A DNA stretch of 47,022 bases from JACOZG01 sp964564105 (lineage in GTDB: Bacteria; Patescibacteriota; Minisyncoccia; Phycocordibacterales; JACOZG01), in assembly GCA_964564105.1 (NCBI GenBank), contig CAZLZS010000005.1, forward strand, positions 1 to 47,022. Direction: 5' to 3'. Shown here in pieces: positions 1 to 7,544 of this stretch. A program made the translations under genes and the position numbers. Position 1 is the stretch's first letter. Each line of letters begins with the position of its first letter. The notes under the pieces are model-generated. The model did not search any database. It saw only the letters and a list, made by a program, of their open reading frames with translations, and was not told where the DNA came from.

Positions 1-151
1 GAGTTAAGACTTAATACTTATATCTTATCTTGTTCCAACTCCTTTAGATTACCCGGACGGTTGACCTTGCAGCTCGCCGCGTTAAGGTCTGTGATCGGAC
101 CGACGATTTCTCTTTATGTGAGGTGATTAGAAAACTCCAATTAATCATTGA

Positions 152-640
152 ATGGTAATTATGCCCCATATCCACGAATTGATTGATTTTACCGTCGCGG
201 CCTATATCGTGTATCAAAACAAGGTTTTGCTATGCCACCATAGCAAGCTGGACATGTGGGTGCCGATTGGAGGTCATGTTGAACTGAATGAAGACACCGA
301 CGAGGCCCTACTTCGAGAAATCAAAGAAGAATGCGGCTTGGAGGTGGAAATTGTTGCCGAGAAACCGGTCTGGAGTTCTAAAAGCGGCGAAGATGCCACT
401 AAATCTCTTTTCCAGCCAACTTTTGTGAATGTTCATCAAATTTCATCAACCCACCGTCATATTGTTTTGGTTTACTTAGCGCGGGCTAAATCCGATCAAG
501 CGATTTTGGAGCCGCAAGAACATAAACAACTGCGTTGGTTCACCGCGGCCGAACTGGCCGATGCGCCTCTTGTTGAATCAGTGCGTTATTATGCGGGGGA
601 GGCGTTAAAGACTATTAAATCATCACAATTGAGTCAATGA
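152..640 (+). CDS. NUDIX hydrolase
   Basis: Hydrolyses nucleoside diphosphates linked to another moiety, in the family sense; the substrate cannot be read from sequence. A complete Nudix box starts at G41: Glu47, the Arg-Glu pair at 55-56, the Glu-Glu pair at 59-60 and Gly62 all fit GX5EX7REUXEEXGU. The length (162 aa) is that of a single-domain family member. ATG at 152 is used; ATG at 161 (MPHIHEL) is an equally good start and would cost three residues. The stop overlaps the next start as ATGA (637-640), so it is probably translationally coupled to the ComEC-like gene. Family assignment is firm; housecleaning or nucleotide-sugar hydrolysis are guesses. Confidence 0.9.
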   Translation: MVIMPHIHELIDFTVAAYIVYQNKVLLCHHSKLDMWVPIGGHVELNEDTDEALLREIKEECGLEVEIVAEKPVWSSKSGEDATKSLFQPTFVNVHQISSTHRHIVLVYLARAKSDQAILEPQEHKQLRWFTAAELADAPLVESVRYYAGEALKTIKSSQLSQ

Positions 641-1494
641 AATTTTGGGTTAAGGAATGGCCGGCGGTCGCGGCCGGTCTGTTGCTTCTGGCCAATGTCC
701 TTGTTTGGCCGGCGATCGTTAGGGACGGGCGGGGTATTCTTACAGTTGCCTTTCTCGATGTCGGCCAGGGCGACGCCATCTATATTGAGTCGCCGACCGG
801 CAACCAGGTGTTGATTGACGCCGGCTCGGGCCGGCCGGTCCTTCGCGCGCTCGGCCAAGTGATGCTGTTTTATGATCGTTCCATTGATCTGATTATCGCC
901 ACTCATCCGGACGCTGATCACATCGGCGGTTTCCCGGAAGTGCTGGAGCGTTTCGCGGTTGGGGCGGTGATGGAGTCGGGCGCGACATCTGACACCGCCA
1001 TCTATCAAGCTTTCCGCACAGCGGTGTTTGACGAGAAGAGTCCGACCATCCTCGCTCGCCGGGGAATGAAAATCGTTTTGGGTCACGGCGCGGTTTTAGA
1101 AATACTATTTCCCGATCGAGACACAACTAGTTGGGAAACTAACACCGCTTCAATTGTGGCGCGATTGACTTACGGCGAGAGCGAATTCTTACTTACCGGT
1201 GATTCACCGATCAAAATTGAAAAATATTTATTGGCGCTTGATGGTCGAAATTTACAATCCGATGTTCTTAAAGCCGGCCATCATGGTTCTAAAACTTCCA
1301 GCGATTCGATTTTTCTCGCCGCTGTTAAACCGACTTATGCGATTATTTCCGCCGGTCAAAAAAACCGTTACGGCCATCCCCATCAGCCGGTGTTAGCCGC
1401 ACTCGGACAAATCAAGGCGCAGATCCTGCGGACCGATGAATCAGGCACGATTATTTTCCAAACTAACGGCGAGACGCTTTCTGTGCTAAAGTAA
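637..1494 (+). CDS. ComEC/Rec2-like metallo-beta-lactamase protein, membrane anchored
   Basis: Matches the C-terminal metallo-hydrolase domain of the DNA-uptake channel protein ComEC, as a stand-alone protein. Residues about 9-28 form one hydrophobic anchor. The catalytic fold then shows LDVGQGDA (about 40), the metal motif HPDADHIGG (90-98), LTGDS (about 187), AGHHGSKTSS (about 213) and a late SAGQKNRYGHPH stretch. The competence channel domain is absent, so this 285-aa form is probably an extracytoplasmic nuclease or hydrolase rather than a full channel. With type IV pilus genes nearby, a role in DNA uptake is plausible but inferred. It overlaps the NUDIX gene by 4 bp. Confidence 0.85.
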   Translation: MKFWVKEWPAVAAGLLLLANVLVWPAIVRDGRGILTVAFLDVGQGDAIYIESPTGNQVLIDAGSGRPVLRALGQVMLFYDRSIDLIIATHPDADHIGGFPEVLERFAVGAVMESGATSDTAIYQAFRTAVFDEKSPTILARRGMKIVLGHGAVLEILFPDRDTTSWETNTASIVARLTYGESEFLLTGDSPIKIEKYLLALDGRNLQSDVLKAGHHGSKTSSDSIFLAAVKPTYAIISAGQKNRYGHPHQPVLAALGQIKAQILRTDESGTIIFQTNGETLSVLK

Positions 1495-1521
1495 GGACAG
1501 AACTAGATCTTTGGCGTAGAA

Positions 1522-1551
1522 ACCAAAAACTTTTGGTCCGCCTTGGGCGGA
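1522..1551 (+). promoter_or_regulatory. Two small hairpins just ahead of the HAD gene ribosome-binding site
   Basis: ACCAAAA/TTTTGGT (1522-1537, 2-nt loop) is followed directly by a CCGCC/GGCGG hairpin (1538-1550). The second abuts the purine-rich AGGAGGGAG ahead of ATG 1562, an unusually strong Shine-Dalgarno for this window, so folding could limit access. It may equally be a weak processing or termination structure for the upstream gene. Confidence 0.3.
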
Positions 1552-1561
1552 GGAGGGAGTA

Positions 1562-2203
1562 ATGGCTAAAAATAATGGCGCCGCCGTACTTTTTGATCTT
1601 GACGGGGTGGTGATAGACAGTATTTGGTCGATCTGGATGGCCACGCGAGATTTGCTGGAAGAGGCTGGCGTACCGTTTGCCCGTTTGCCGGATTTCCGCT
1701 CGTTTCTAAGCTCTTTTTCGATGCCCGGTCATCACTATTACCGTAATTACGGCGTCATGGCATCGTTTGAGGAGCTGGCTCGTCGGTTTCTCCAAATCAT
1801 CCCTCTTTACGAAGCGATCGTCGAACCGTATTCGGGTATGCCGCAGACAATTGAGACATTAAGATCGCGGGGGGTGAGGACGGCGATTGTCAGCGCTGGC
1901 AATCCCGAGCGCGTCGAGCAGAAACTGGCGCGATTTGGTTTGCGCGGACTTTTCGACGCTGTCTATGCTGACCCAGCGGGCAAGACGGCGTCCATCAAGG
2001 ATTGTTGCGCGCAATTCAACTGCGCTCCGCAGCGAACTTTTTTCGTTGGTGACCTCCAATCCGATATGCGCGATGGGCGCGCCGCCGGCGTCATCTCCCT
2101 CGGTTTTGTCGCCGACTATCCCTTTATGGTCCCAGTGCTCACCCGCGCCGGCGCCGCGGTTTGCTTCCGTGAGCCGGCCGAGCTGTTGAAGCTTGTTTTC
2201 TAG
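1562..2203 (+). CDS. HAD-superfamily phosphatase (phosphoglycolate phosphatase-like)
   Basis: Cytoplasmic phosphohydrolase using an Asp nucleophile. Motif I is FDLDGVV (Asp12/Asp14), motif II is the VSAGNPE segment near residue 115, a motif III Lys lies in the GKTASIK stretch near 140, and motif IV is GDLQSD near 162. The alpha-helical cap between motifs I and II (about residues 20-85) marks a subfamily I, beta-phosphoglucomutase/phosphoglycolate phosphatase type. Substrate unknown. Strong Shine-Dalgarno upstream; a terminator follows within 12 bp of the stop. Confidence 0.85.
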   Translation: MAKNNGAAVLFDLDGVVIDSIWSIWMATRDLLEEAGVPFARLPDFRSFLSSFSMPGHHYYRNYGVMASFEELARRFLQIIPLYEAIVEPYSGMPQTIETLRSRGVRTAIVSAGNPERVEQKLARFGLRGLFDAVYADPAGKTASIKDCCAQFNCAPQRTFFVGDLQSDMRDGRAAGVISLGFVADYPFMVPVLTRAGAAVCFREPAELLKLVF

Positions 2204-2213
2204 AAGCCGCGCC

Positions 2214-2247
2214 AGCCCTGCGAGCCAATTTCGTAGGGCTGTTTTTT
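2214..2247 (+). terminator. Rho-independent terminator after the HAD gene
   Basis: A 10-bp stem (AGCCCTGCGA with TCGTAGGGCT, one G-T pair, 7-nt loop) is followed by GTTTTTT. The T-tract reads into the stop codon of the convergent L28 gene. Confidence 0.75.
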
Positions 2248-2443
2248 ATCGCGCGTTAAGATATTTGCCGGTTTTGAGGCAACGGGTGCAGATTCTGATT
2301 CGCCCCAAGTTTGGCAATCTGGCCCACTGGAGGTTGGGTTGATGCCGGACTTTGCCGGTCGGATTGAATTTAGTCGCCCGAACGCGATTCGAGTAACCGC
2401 CGCCGACCAAACTAGTTTTGCCGCATGAGTAACAAGTTTTCAT
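2246..2443 (-). CDS. rpmB: 50S ribosomal protein L28
   Basis: Small basic large-subunit protein (65 aa). The N-terminus reads MKTCYSCGK and the C-terminal part contains a CTRC pair, giving the two CxxC knuckles of zinc-binding L28 forms; the central GGGYSNRVRATKF stretch is L28-like. The start is ATG 2443; an upstream in-frame codon at 2464 adds seven residues with no similarity. It stands alone, convergent with the HAD gene and divergent from the variable-protein gene. Confidence 0.9.
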   Translation of the reverse strand: MKTCYSCGKTSLVGGGYSNRVRATKFNPTGKVRHQPNLQWARLPNLGRIRICTRCLKTGKYLNAR

Positions 2444-2484
2444 TTTGTTGGTCAATCTTATCATAAAGTTCTTGCCGATTGCAC

Positions 2485-2513
2485 TTGACTTCTTATGGTG
2501 TTTGTGCTAACCT
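2485..2513 (+). promoter_or_regulatory. Predicted sigma-70 promoter of the variable-protein gene
   Basis: TTGACT at 2485-2490 and TAACCT at 2508-2513 are separated by 17 bp. About 75 nt of leader follow before the start at 2595, with a GGCGAGCGCC hairpin candidate inside. The -35 is good, the -10 moderate. Confidence 0.45.
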
Positions 2514-2594
2514 CAAGGTAGGGCTTAAAATCTGGTTCTGGCGAGCGCCGGGCGATTTTGAGCAATCCGGTCTTTAACTGAAAGGAAACTGACC

Positions 2595-3320
2595 ATGGAA
2601 AACAGTACGGTCGGTAGCGTGTCGGGGACGGTCCTTGGCATGCTGGCAGATCTTTGCCATAAGTTGCAGCACGGTTCATTGAACCGGGAGGAGTTGGCGC
2701 GATTCCTCAAACGGGAAAATCCTTTTGATCCAAGCGTGGTGACGGTGATTCTCACCCTCACTGTCTGGCAGAAAGTCTACCAGGCGCTCGGCTGTGCCCT
2801 TGACGAGTCGCTCTGGGTGGAACCGGCCCCTGGCTTCTGGGATGTCTATGTTCAGAAAGGCGTCACGCCCGAACGGGTGGTCAAGGCGATGAGAAAGCTC
2901 GGCATCGCGGTGGAAACTTTGGGTGTCGACCTGGACGCTGCCACCAACGGCCGCGATGAACGCGATCCAGGCAAGAGCGGCGCCTACCGCGTCCGCTTTC
3001 GGGCCAATGTCGAAGCCGATGAGGAGTTCAAAAACTTCTCGGCCGACGACATCAAGGCCCGCGGTATCCAGAGCAATACACTCACCGAGCGTTTGCTCCT
3101 CGGCCTGGCCTACTTCATCGTCACCGAGGACAAGGGTGATGATCTTGACGCCCGACACTTGGACCGAGACAATACTACTCTCTGCGTCGGCTCTCGTCAC
3201 TCGGACGGCAAGGTGCCGGGCGTGCGCTGGCACCGCGATTACCGTCAAGTCTACGTGCACTGGCACAGCCCGCAGAGCCGGTGCGCCGGCTGGCGCGCCC
3301 GCTCCGCAGTTAACGCTTGA
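2595..3320 (+). CDS. Candidate DGR variable protein (CPR-type hypothetical with diversified C-terminus)
   Basis: 241 aa, no signal peptide. I recognise the architecture from many CPR hypotheticals: a helical N-terminus (1-70), a middle segment (FWDVYVQKGVTPERVV, VEADEEFKNFSADDI, LTERLLLGLAYF), and a C-terminal block from about residue 200 with scaffold GSR-x-SDG-x-VP-x-V-x-W...YV-x-W-x-xP...R-x-R-SAV. In that block the residues at scaffold gaps are mostly NNC or NNT codons: CAC, GGC, CGC, CAC, CGC, GAT, TAC, CGT, CAC, CAC, AGC, AGC, TGC, GGC. This is what adenine mutagenesis of AAY template codons by a diversity-generating retroelement gives. A hairpin follows 20 bp after the stop and a reverse-transcriptase stump follows that. 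The family memory and DGR role are inference; the codon pattern is seen. Ligand unknown. A Shine-Dalgarno AAAGGA precedes ATG 2595. Confidence 0.6.
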   Translation: MENSTVGSVSGTVLGMLADLCHKLQHGSLNREELARFLKRENPFDPSVVTVILTLTVWQKVYQALGCALDESLWVEPAPGFWDVYVQKGVTPERVVKAMRKLGIAVETLGVDLDAATNGRDERDPGKSGAYRVRFRANVEADEEFKNFSADDIKARGIQSNTLTERLLLGLAYFIVTEDKGDDLDARHLDRDNTTLCVGSRHSDGKVPGVRWHRDYRQVYVHWHSPQSRCAGWRARSAVNA

Positions 3321-3339
3321 AACTCGAAACTTGAACCCT

Positions 3340-3376
3340 GACCCCCAATCAGCTTGCTGATTGGGGGTCTTTTTTC
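3340..3376 (+). terminator. Strong Rho-independent terminator or cruciform after the variable protein
   Basis: A perfect 14-bp stem (3340-3353 with 3356-3369, 2-nt loop) is followed by six T. It ends the variable-protein transcript. A GC-rich hairpin just 3' of a variable region is also a known cis-element of DGR mutagenic homing, so it may have served both roles. Confidence 0.85.
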
Positions 3377-3410
3377 TACAATCAAACTTGGTTGATAAAT
3401 CGGTCCAGCC

Positions 3411-3734
3411 GTGGGTAGGATAACGATTTGCCAATCCGCCATCCGGCGGGAAAGAAACTGCTTGCTTGTCTCTGACGAGTTTTTACAAAACAAATTGCGA
3501 TTAGTATTACATCCTGAAAAAATCATTGTCCGTAAAATCAGGCAGGGTATTGATTGGTTGGGTTATGTGGTTTTACCGCATTATCGCGTCTTGCGAACAA
3601 GGACCGAGCGGCGAATTTGGCAGCGCTTGCAAAAAGGTGAAATTAATCAAGACAATCTGTCTTCGTATTTTGGTTTATGCTCTCATGCCAATACTTTCAA
3701 ATTAAGACAGCAATTACTCAATGTGTTATCATAG
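3411..3734 (+). pseudogene. 3' remnant of a DGR/group II-type reverse transcriptase
   Basis: Only the end of a reverse transcriptase is left. From about 3461 the frame reads FLQNKLRLVLHPEKI, then GIDWLGYVVLPHYRVLRTRT, then SSYFGLCSHANTFKLRQQL. This is the post-palm (thumb/maturase-like) region of DGR-type enzymes in CPR. The catalytic fingers and palm, including YxDD, are absent, and the first ~16 codons (GTG 3411) look unrelated. No Shine-Dalgarno is seen, and it starts 35 bp after the terminator. A full enzyme is about 330-400 aa; this is 107 aa. It could be translated but cannot polymerise. The position next to the variable protein suggests a decayed DGR. Confidence 0.7.
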
Positions 3735-3750
3735 GTGACAATTTAACGCC

Positions 3751-4356
3751 ATGGAAATAATTTTTCCCATCCTGATTTTATTATTGTCGGTGGTCATCCA
3801 CGAGCTGTCGCACGGCTATGCCGCTTATTACCTCGGCGATCCCACGGCCAAACTCGCCGGCCGGCTGACTTTGAATCCAATCAAACATTTGGATCCGATC
3901 GGCTCGGTGCTCGTACCGTTGCTGACTTACTCGGCCGGCGGTTTCATCTTTGGCTGGGCCAAACCCGTGCCCTACAATCCGTATAATCTTCGTTCCCGCT
4001 ACGGCGGGGCTTATGTTGCCTCGGCCGGACCGCTTTCCAATCTGCTCATCGCGGCGGTGTTTAGCGGTTTGATCAGATTTGCCGCCGGCCTCGGTTTGCC
4101 ATCGACCTTTCTGGGGCTCTCGGCCCTGGTGGTTTTACTCAATTTGATCCTGGCCGTTTTCAATCTTGTTCCGGTGCCGCCCTTGGACGGCTCAAAAATT
4201 CTTTTCTCCCTTCTGCCTTACCGCTATCATTGGCTTGAAGAATGGTTTAATCGCTACCAGATGATTTTGTTGCTCATCATCTTGTTTTTTCTCTGGCGCC
4301 TTATTTTGCCAGTCGTTTTCTTTATTTTTCATCTGGCCACTGGTCTAACTCTTTAA
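3751..4356 (+). CDS. Site-2 protease family (M50) membrane metalloprotease
   Basis: An intramembrane zinc protease, 201 aa. HELSH (about residues 18-22) in the first membrane segment gives the two zinc histidines and catalytic Glu. The third ligand is the Asp of the VPVPPLDGSKIL motif near 148. Four to five hydrophobic segments are visible. There is no PDZ domain, so it resembles the compact SpoIVFB/YwhC-like group rather than RseP. Substrates cannot be deduced. It ends about 55 bp before rpsL; no terminator is seen between. Confidence 0.88.
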   Translation: MEIIFPILILLLSVVIHELSHGYAAYYLGDPTAKLAGRLTLNPIKHLDPIGSVLVPLLTYSAGGFIFGWAKPVPYNPYNLRSRYGGAYVASAGPLSNLLIAAVFSGLIRFAAGLGLPSTFLGLSALVVLLNLILAVFNLVPVPPLDGSKILFSLLPYRYHWLEEWFNRYQMILLLIILFFLWRLILPVVFFIFHLATGLTL

Positions 4357-4412
4357 TTTCTTGCATTTTTGTAGCCAACATATTAGAGTGTAATTCTTTA
4401 TTGGTTAAATTC

Positions 4413-4835
4413 ATGCCCACGGTTAATCAATTGATCAGGCGCGGACGAATTCAGTCGCGGCGGAAGTCGCGCTCGGTGGCTTTGGCGCACGGCTTCAGCA
4501 ACTTGAAGAACCGTCCATTTTTCTACCCCTCGCCTTTCAAACGGGGGGTGTGCGTGCAAGTTAAGACCACGACGCCGAAAAAGCCGAACTCGGCAATCCG
4601 CAAAATCGCCCGCGTCCGTCTGACCAACGGGATGGAAGTGACAGCCTACATTCCCGGCATCGGTCACAATCTTCAGGAACATTCAGTGGTAATGATTCGC
4701 GGCGGCCGAGTCAAGGATTTGCCCGGGGTCCGTTACCACATCATCCGCGGCAAGTTCGACGCGGCCGGGGTGGATAATCGCCGTCAGGGCCGGAGCTTGT
4801 ACGGGGCGAAGAAGCCAAAAGCTAATAAGCGATGA
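4413..4835 (+). CDS. rpsL: 30S ribosomal protein S12
   Basis: Decoding-centre protein and first gene of the str cluster. The signature TTPKKPNSAIRKIARVRL and the GGRVKDLPGVRYHIIRG loop (streptomycin-relevant lysines present) are intact. At 140 aa it is longer than the usual ~124, because of about 12-15 extra residues around SNLKNRPFFYPSPFKRGVC ahead of the conserved Lys loop. Start ATG 4413 (MPTVNQLIRRGR); an earlier TTG is unnecessary. Its stop overlaps rpsG as ATGA. Confidence 0.97.
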   Translation: MPTVNQLIRRGRIQSRRKSRSVALAHGFSNLKNRPFFYPSPFKRGVCVQVKTTTPKKPNSAIRKIARVRLTNGMEVTAYIPGIGHNLQEHSVVMIRGGRVKDLPGVRYHIIRGKFDAAGVDNRRQGRSLYGAKKPKANKR

Positions 4836-5332
4836 GACGAAAAATTAAAATCAACCGCCAGGTTCAGCCCGATCTCGTTTATCACTCACCCAAGGTCGCC
4901 AAGTTTATCAATTACGTGATGCGGCGAGGCAAAAAGTCGGTCGCCCGCCGGGCGGTTTACGATTCTTTTGTCGCGATTAAGGAGAAGACGAAAAGCGAGC
5001 CGCTCGAAGTTTTCGAGACCGCGCTGAAAAATGTTGGTCCGCACACTGAGCTCAAGTCGCGTCGGGTGGGCGGCGCCAACTATCAAATTCCTCATGAGGT
5101 CAGTCCGCGTCGGCGTTTGACTCTAGCGATGCGTTGGATTCTGGAGGCGGCGCGAGGAAAAACCGGTCGGCCGATGGCCGCGCGGCTCGCCGACGAACTT
5201 GTCGCCGCCAGCCAGGGCCAGGGCGAGGCGATTAAAAAAAGGGAAACTGTCCACAAGATGGCTGAGGCCAATCGGGCGTTTGCCCATTTTGCGCGATCCG
5301 CGGCCGGATCGCGCCCGCCGCCAGTTCGCTAA
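4832..5332 (+). CDS. rpsG: 30S ribosomal protein S7
   Basis: Primary 16S rRNA-binding protein of the 30S head (166 aa, slightly long at both ends). RRVGGANYQIPHEVSPRRR near residue 78 is the family core, followed by LAMRWILEAARGKTG and KKRETVHKMAEANRAFAHF. It overlaps rpsL by 4 bp and is followed after 9 bp by fusA, the canonical str order. Confidence 0.97.
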   Translation: MRRKIKINRQVQPDLVYHSPKVAKFINYVMRRGKKSVARRAVYDSFVAIKEKTKSEPLEVFETALKNVGPHTELKSRRVGGANYQIPHEVSPRRRLTLAMRWILEAARGKTGRPMAARLADELVAASQGQGEAIKKRETVHKMAEANRAFAHFARSAAGSRPPPVR

Positions 5333-5341
5333 TTCAGCCTT

Positions 5342-7516
5342 ATGGAACAGCGCCACGATGCTCTGGACCAGGTTAGAAATGTCGGCATCATTGCCCACAT
5401 TGACGCCGGTAAAACCACGACTTCTGAACGGGTGCTTTTCTATACCGGTTTGAGCCATAAGATCGGCGAGGTCCACGAAGGCGATACCGTGATGGATTGG
5501 ATGGAGCAGGAACGGGAACGCGGCATCACCATTACCGCCGCGGCCACGACCGCTTACTGGACGCCCACGGATGTGGCTGACGGCAAGGTTAAACCTTCCA
5601 AGGAAGGTTTAACCTTGCCGTCGAAAGTAAAATTGAATATCATCGACACCCCCGGCCACATTGACTTTACCATTGAGGTTAAACGTTCCTTACGGGTGCT
5701 CGACGGCGCGGTGGTGGTGTTCGACGGCGTGGCCGGCGTCGAGCCGCAATCCGAGACCAACTGGCGCTACGCCGATGATTACCACGTGCCGCGGATTTGT
5801 TTTATTAACAAACTTGATCGGCTGGGGGCCTCATTTGAACGTTCCTATAAATCAATCCTGGAACGGTTGTCACCCAAGGCAGTGAAGCTCCAGATGCCGG
5901 ACGGTCACGAGGAGCATTTCCGCGGTTTGGTCGATCTCTTGACTCTGGAGTATCTCACCTTTGAGGGCGAGAACGGAGAAAGGGTTGTGCGTTCGGAAAT
6001 TCCTGAAGCTCTGCGCGCCGCCGCCCTCGCCGAACGGGCGGTTACGATCGAGAAAATCGTTGAGCTCGATGACGCCGCCACCCACGATTATCTTGAAGGC
6101 AAAGAAATTAGCCTGACTCGTCTGCGTGAGCTCGTTCGCCGCGGCACGATTGCCAATAAAATTTTCCCGGTGCTCGCCGGCTCGGCGTTGAAGAATAAGG
6201 GCATTCAGTTGGTGCTTGACGCCGTGGCTTACTATCTGCCGTCACCTCTGGATATCCCGCCGGGTCAAGCCGTGGATCAGGCCACCGGTGAGCTGATTAA
6301 AATCGAAGCTCGCGCCGACGCCCCCTTAACGGCGCTCGCTTTCAAAACCGCGAGTGATCCCTTCGTTGGTTCCCTAACTTACTTCCGCGTCTACTCGGGG
6401 ATCGTGACCGCCGGATCGTATGTGTTGAACACTCGGACCGGCAATCAGGAGCGGATTAGCCGTTTGGTCCAGATGCATGCCAATGAGCGGCGCGAGATCA
6501 AAGACATTAGCGCCGGCAATATTGCCGCCACCGTGGGGTTGAAAGATACGCAGACTGGCGATACTTTATGCGCTTTAGATTTCCCGGTTTTGCTGGAGGG
6601 TATCGAGGCGCCTGAACCGGTCATCTCGCTCCGGATCGAGCCGAAAACCAAAGCTGATCAGGAAAAGATGGGCTTGGCGCTGAAAAAGCTCTCGATCGAA
6701 GACCCGACTTTCCGCGTCAAGGGCGATCAGGAAACCGGCGAGACGATCATTTCGGGCATGGGCGAGCTCCATTTGGAAATTATTGTTGATCGGATGAAAC
6801 GGGAGTTCTCTGTCGCGGCCAATGTCGGCCGACCGCAGGTGGCTTACAAAGAAACGATCACCGCGTTGGCCGAGGCCGAAGGCAAATACATCAAGCAGTC
6901 CGGCGGCCGCGGCCAGTACGGCCATGTCCGTCTCCGCGTCAAACCGCTTGAACCGATCGTCGCCGGCGCCAAGGTGAAAAAAAATGTCTCGCGCGAGAAT
7001 CATTTTGAATTTGTCAACGGTATCAAGGGTGGGGTCGTGCCGCAAGAATATGTGCCGGCCATCGAAAAGGGGGTGCGCGAGGGGATGGAACGGGGCGTGG
7101 TCGCCGGTTTTCCGTTGGTAGACATTTCCTGCGAACTCTACGATGGTTCGTACCACGAAGTGGATTCGTCAGAAATGGCGTTTAAGATCGCGGCGTCAAT
7201 GGCTCTGCAGGATGCGGCGCGCCGCGCCAAGCCCGTGCTCTTGGAGCCGATGATGAAGATTGAGGTGATTGTGCCGGAGAAATTTATGGGCGAAATCACC
7301 GGTAGTTTATCTGGTAAGCGCGGTCAGATTGAGAGCCTTGAAGACCGCGGGCTCGCCAAGGCCGTGCGCGCTCGGGTGCCCCTGTCCGAGATGTTCGGAT
7401 ACTCGACGGTCCTCCGTTCCATGACCGAGGGTCGCGGCACCTTTACTATGGAATTTGATAAATACGAAATTATTCCCGCCAATGTGGCGGAGAAAATTAT
7501 CGAAGCGCGGCAGTAG
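5342..7516 (+). CDS. fusA: Translation elongation factor G
   Basis: GTPase driving ribosomal translocation, 724 aa. G1 is AHIDAGKTT (18-26), switch I holds RGITI, G3 is DTPGH, G4 is NKLD; the domain IV loop GGRGQYGHV is intact. Odd feature: between switch I and G3 there is an acidic/basic insert (about residues 77-96) where EF-G normally has only a few residues, and most of it is encoded by a perfect 21-bp inverted repeat (5579-5622). Frame is kept, so the protein should fold with an extended surface loop beside the nucleotide site. It is convergent with pgk, 8 bp away. tuf, its usual neighbour, lies 11 kb downstream. Confidence 0.97.
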   Translation: MEQRHDALDQVRNVGIIAHIDAGKTTTSERVLFYTGLSHKIGEVHEGDTVMDWMEQERERGITITAAATTAYWTPTDVADGKVKPSKEGLTLPSKVKLNIIDTPGHIDFTIEVKRSLRVLDGAVVVFDGVAGVEPQSETNWRYADDYHVPRICFINKLDRLGASFERSYKSILERLSPKAVKLQMPDGHEEHFRGLVDLLTLEYLTFEGENGERVVRSEIPEALRAAALAERAVTIEKIVELDDAATHDYLEGKEISLTRLRELVRRGTIANKIFPVLAGSALKNKGIQLVLDAVAYYLPSPLDIPPGQAVDQATGELIKIEARADAPLTALAFKTASDPFVGSLTYFRVYSGIVTAGSYVLNTRTGNQERISRLVQMHANERREIKDISAGNIAATVGLKDTQTGDTLCALDFPVLLEGIEAPEPVISLRIEPKTKADQEKMGLALKKLSIEDPTFRVKGDQETGETIISGMGELHLEIIVDRMKREFSVAANVGRPQVAYKETITALAEAEGKYIKQSGGRGQYGHVRLRVKPLEPIVAGAKVKKNVSRENHFEFVNGIKGGVVPQEYVPAIEKGVREGMERGVVAGFPLVDISCELYDGSYHEVDSSEMAFKIAASMALQDAARRAKPVLLEPMMKIEVIVPEKFMGEITGSLSGKRGQIESLEDRGLAKAVRARVPLSEMFGYSTVLRSMTEGRGTFTMEFDKYEIIPANVAEKIIEARQ
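5579..5622. repeat. Perfect 21-bp hairpin inside fusA
   Basis: 5579-5599 is the exact reverse complement of 5602-5622, with a 2-nt loop. Its half GGTTTAACCTTGCC recurs beside the pilin gene at 41539-41552, so it belongs to the AAGGTT/AACCTT branch of the hairpin family. It is translated in frame within EF-G. Confidence 0.9.
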
Positions 7517-7520
7517 ACTT

Positions 7521-7544
7521 ACCGTTAAAGCCAACGGTGTTTTA
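7521..7544 (+). terminator. Weak terminator-like hairpin at the fusA/pgk convergence
   Basis: ACCGTT (7521-7526) pairs with AACGGT (7533-7538), then GTTTTA. The stem is only 6 bp and overlaps the pgk stop codon. It may serve fusA; support is modest. Confidence 0.3.

Noticed and set aside
1..126. Open frame entering from the left edge and ending at TGA 124-126
   Set aside because: The visible 41 residues show no family motif and could be chance; not called as a gene end.
2676..3434. Long minus-strand frame opposite the variable protein
   Set aside because: Antisense shadow: low-complexity Ala/Gly/Val composition, no start signal, and it crosses the strong plus-strand terminator.
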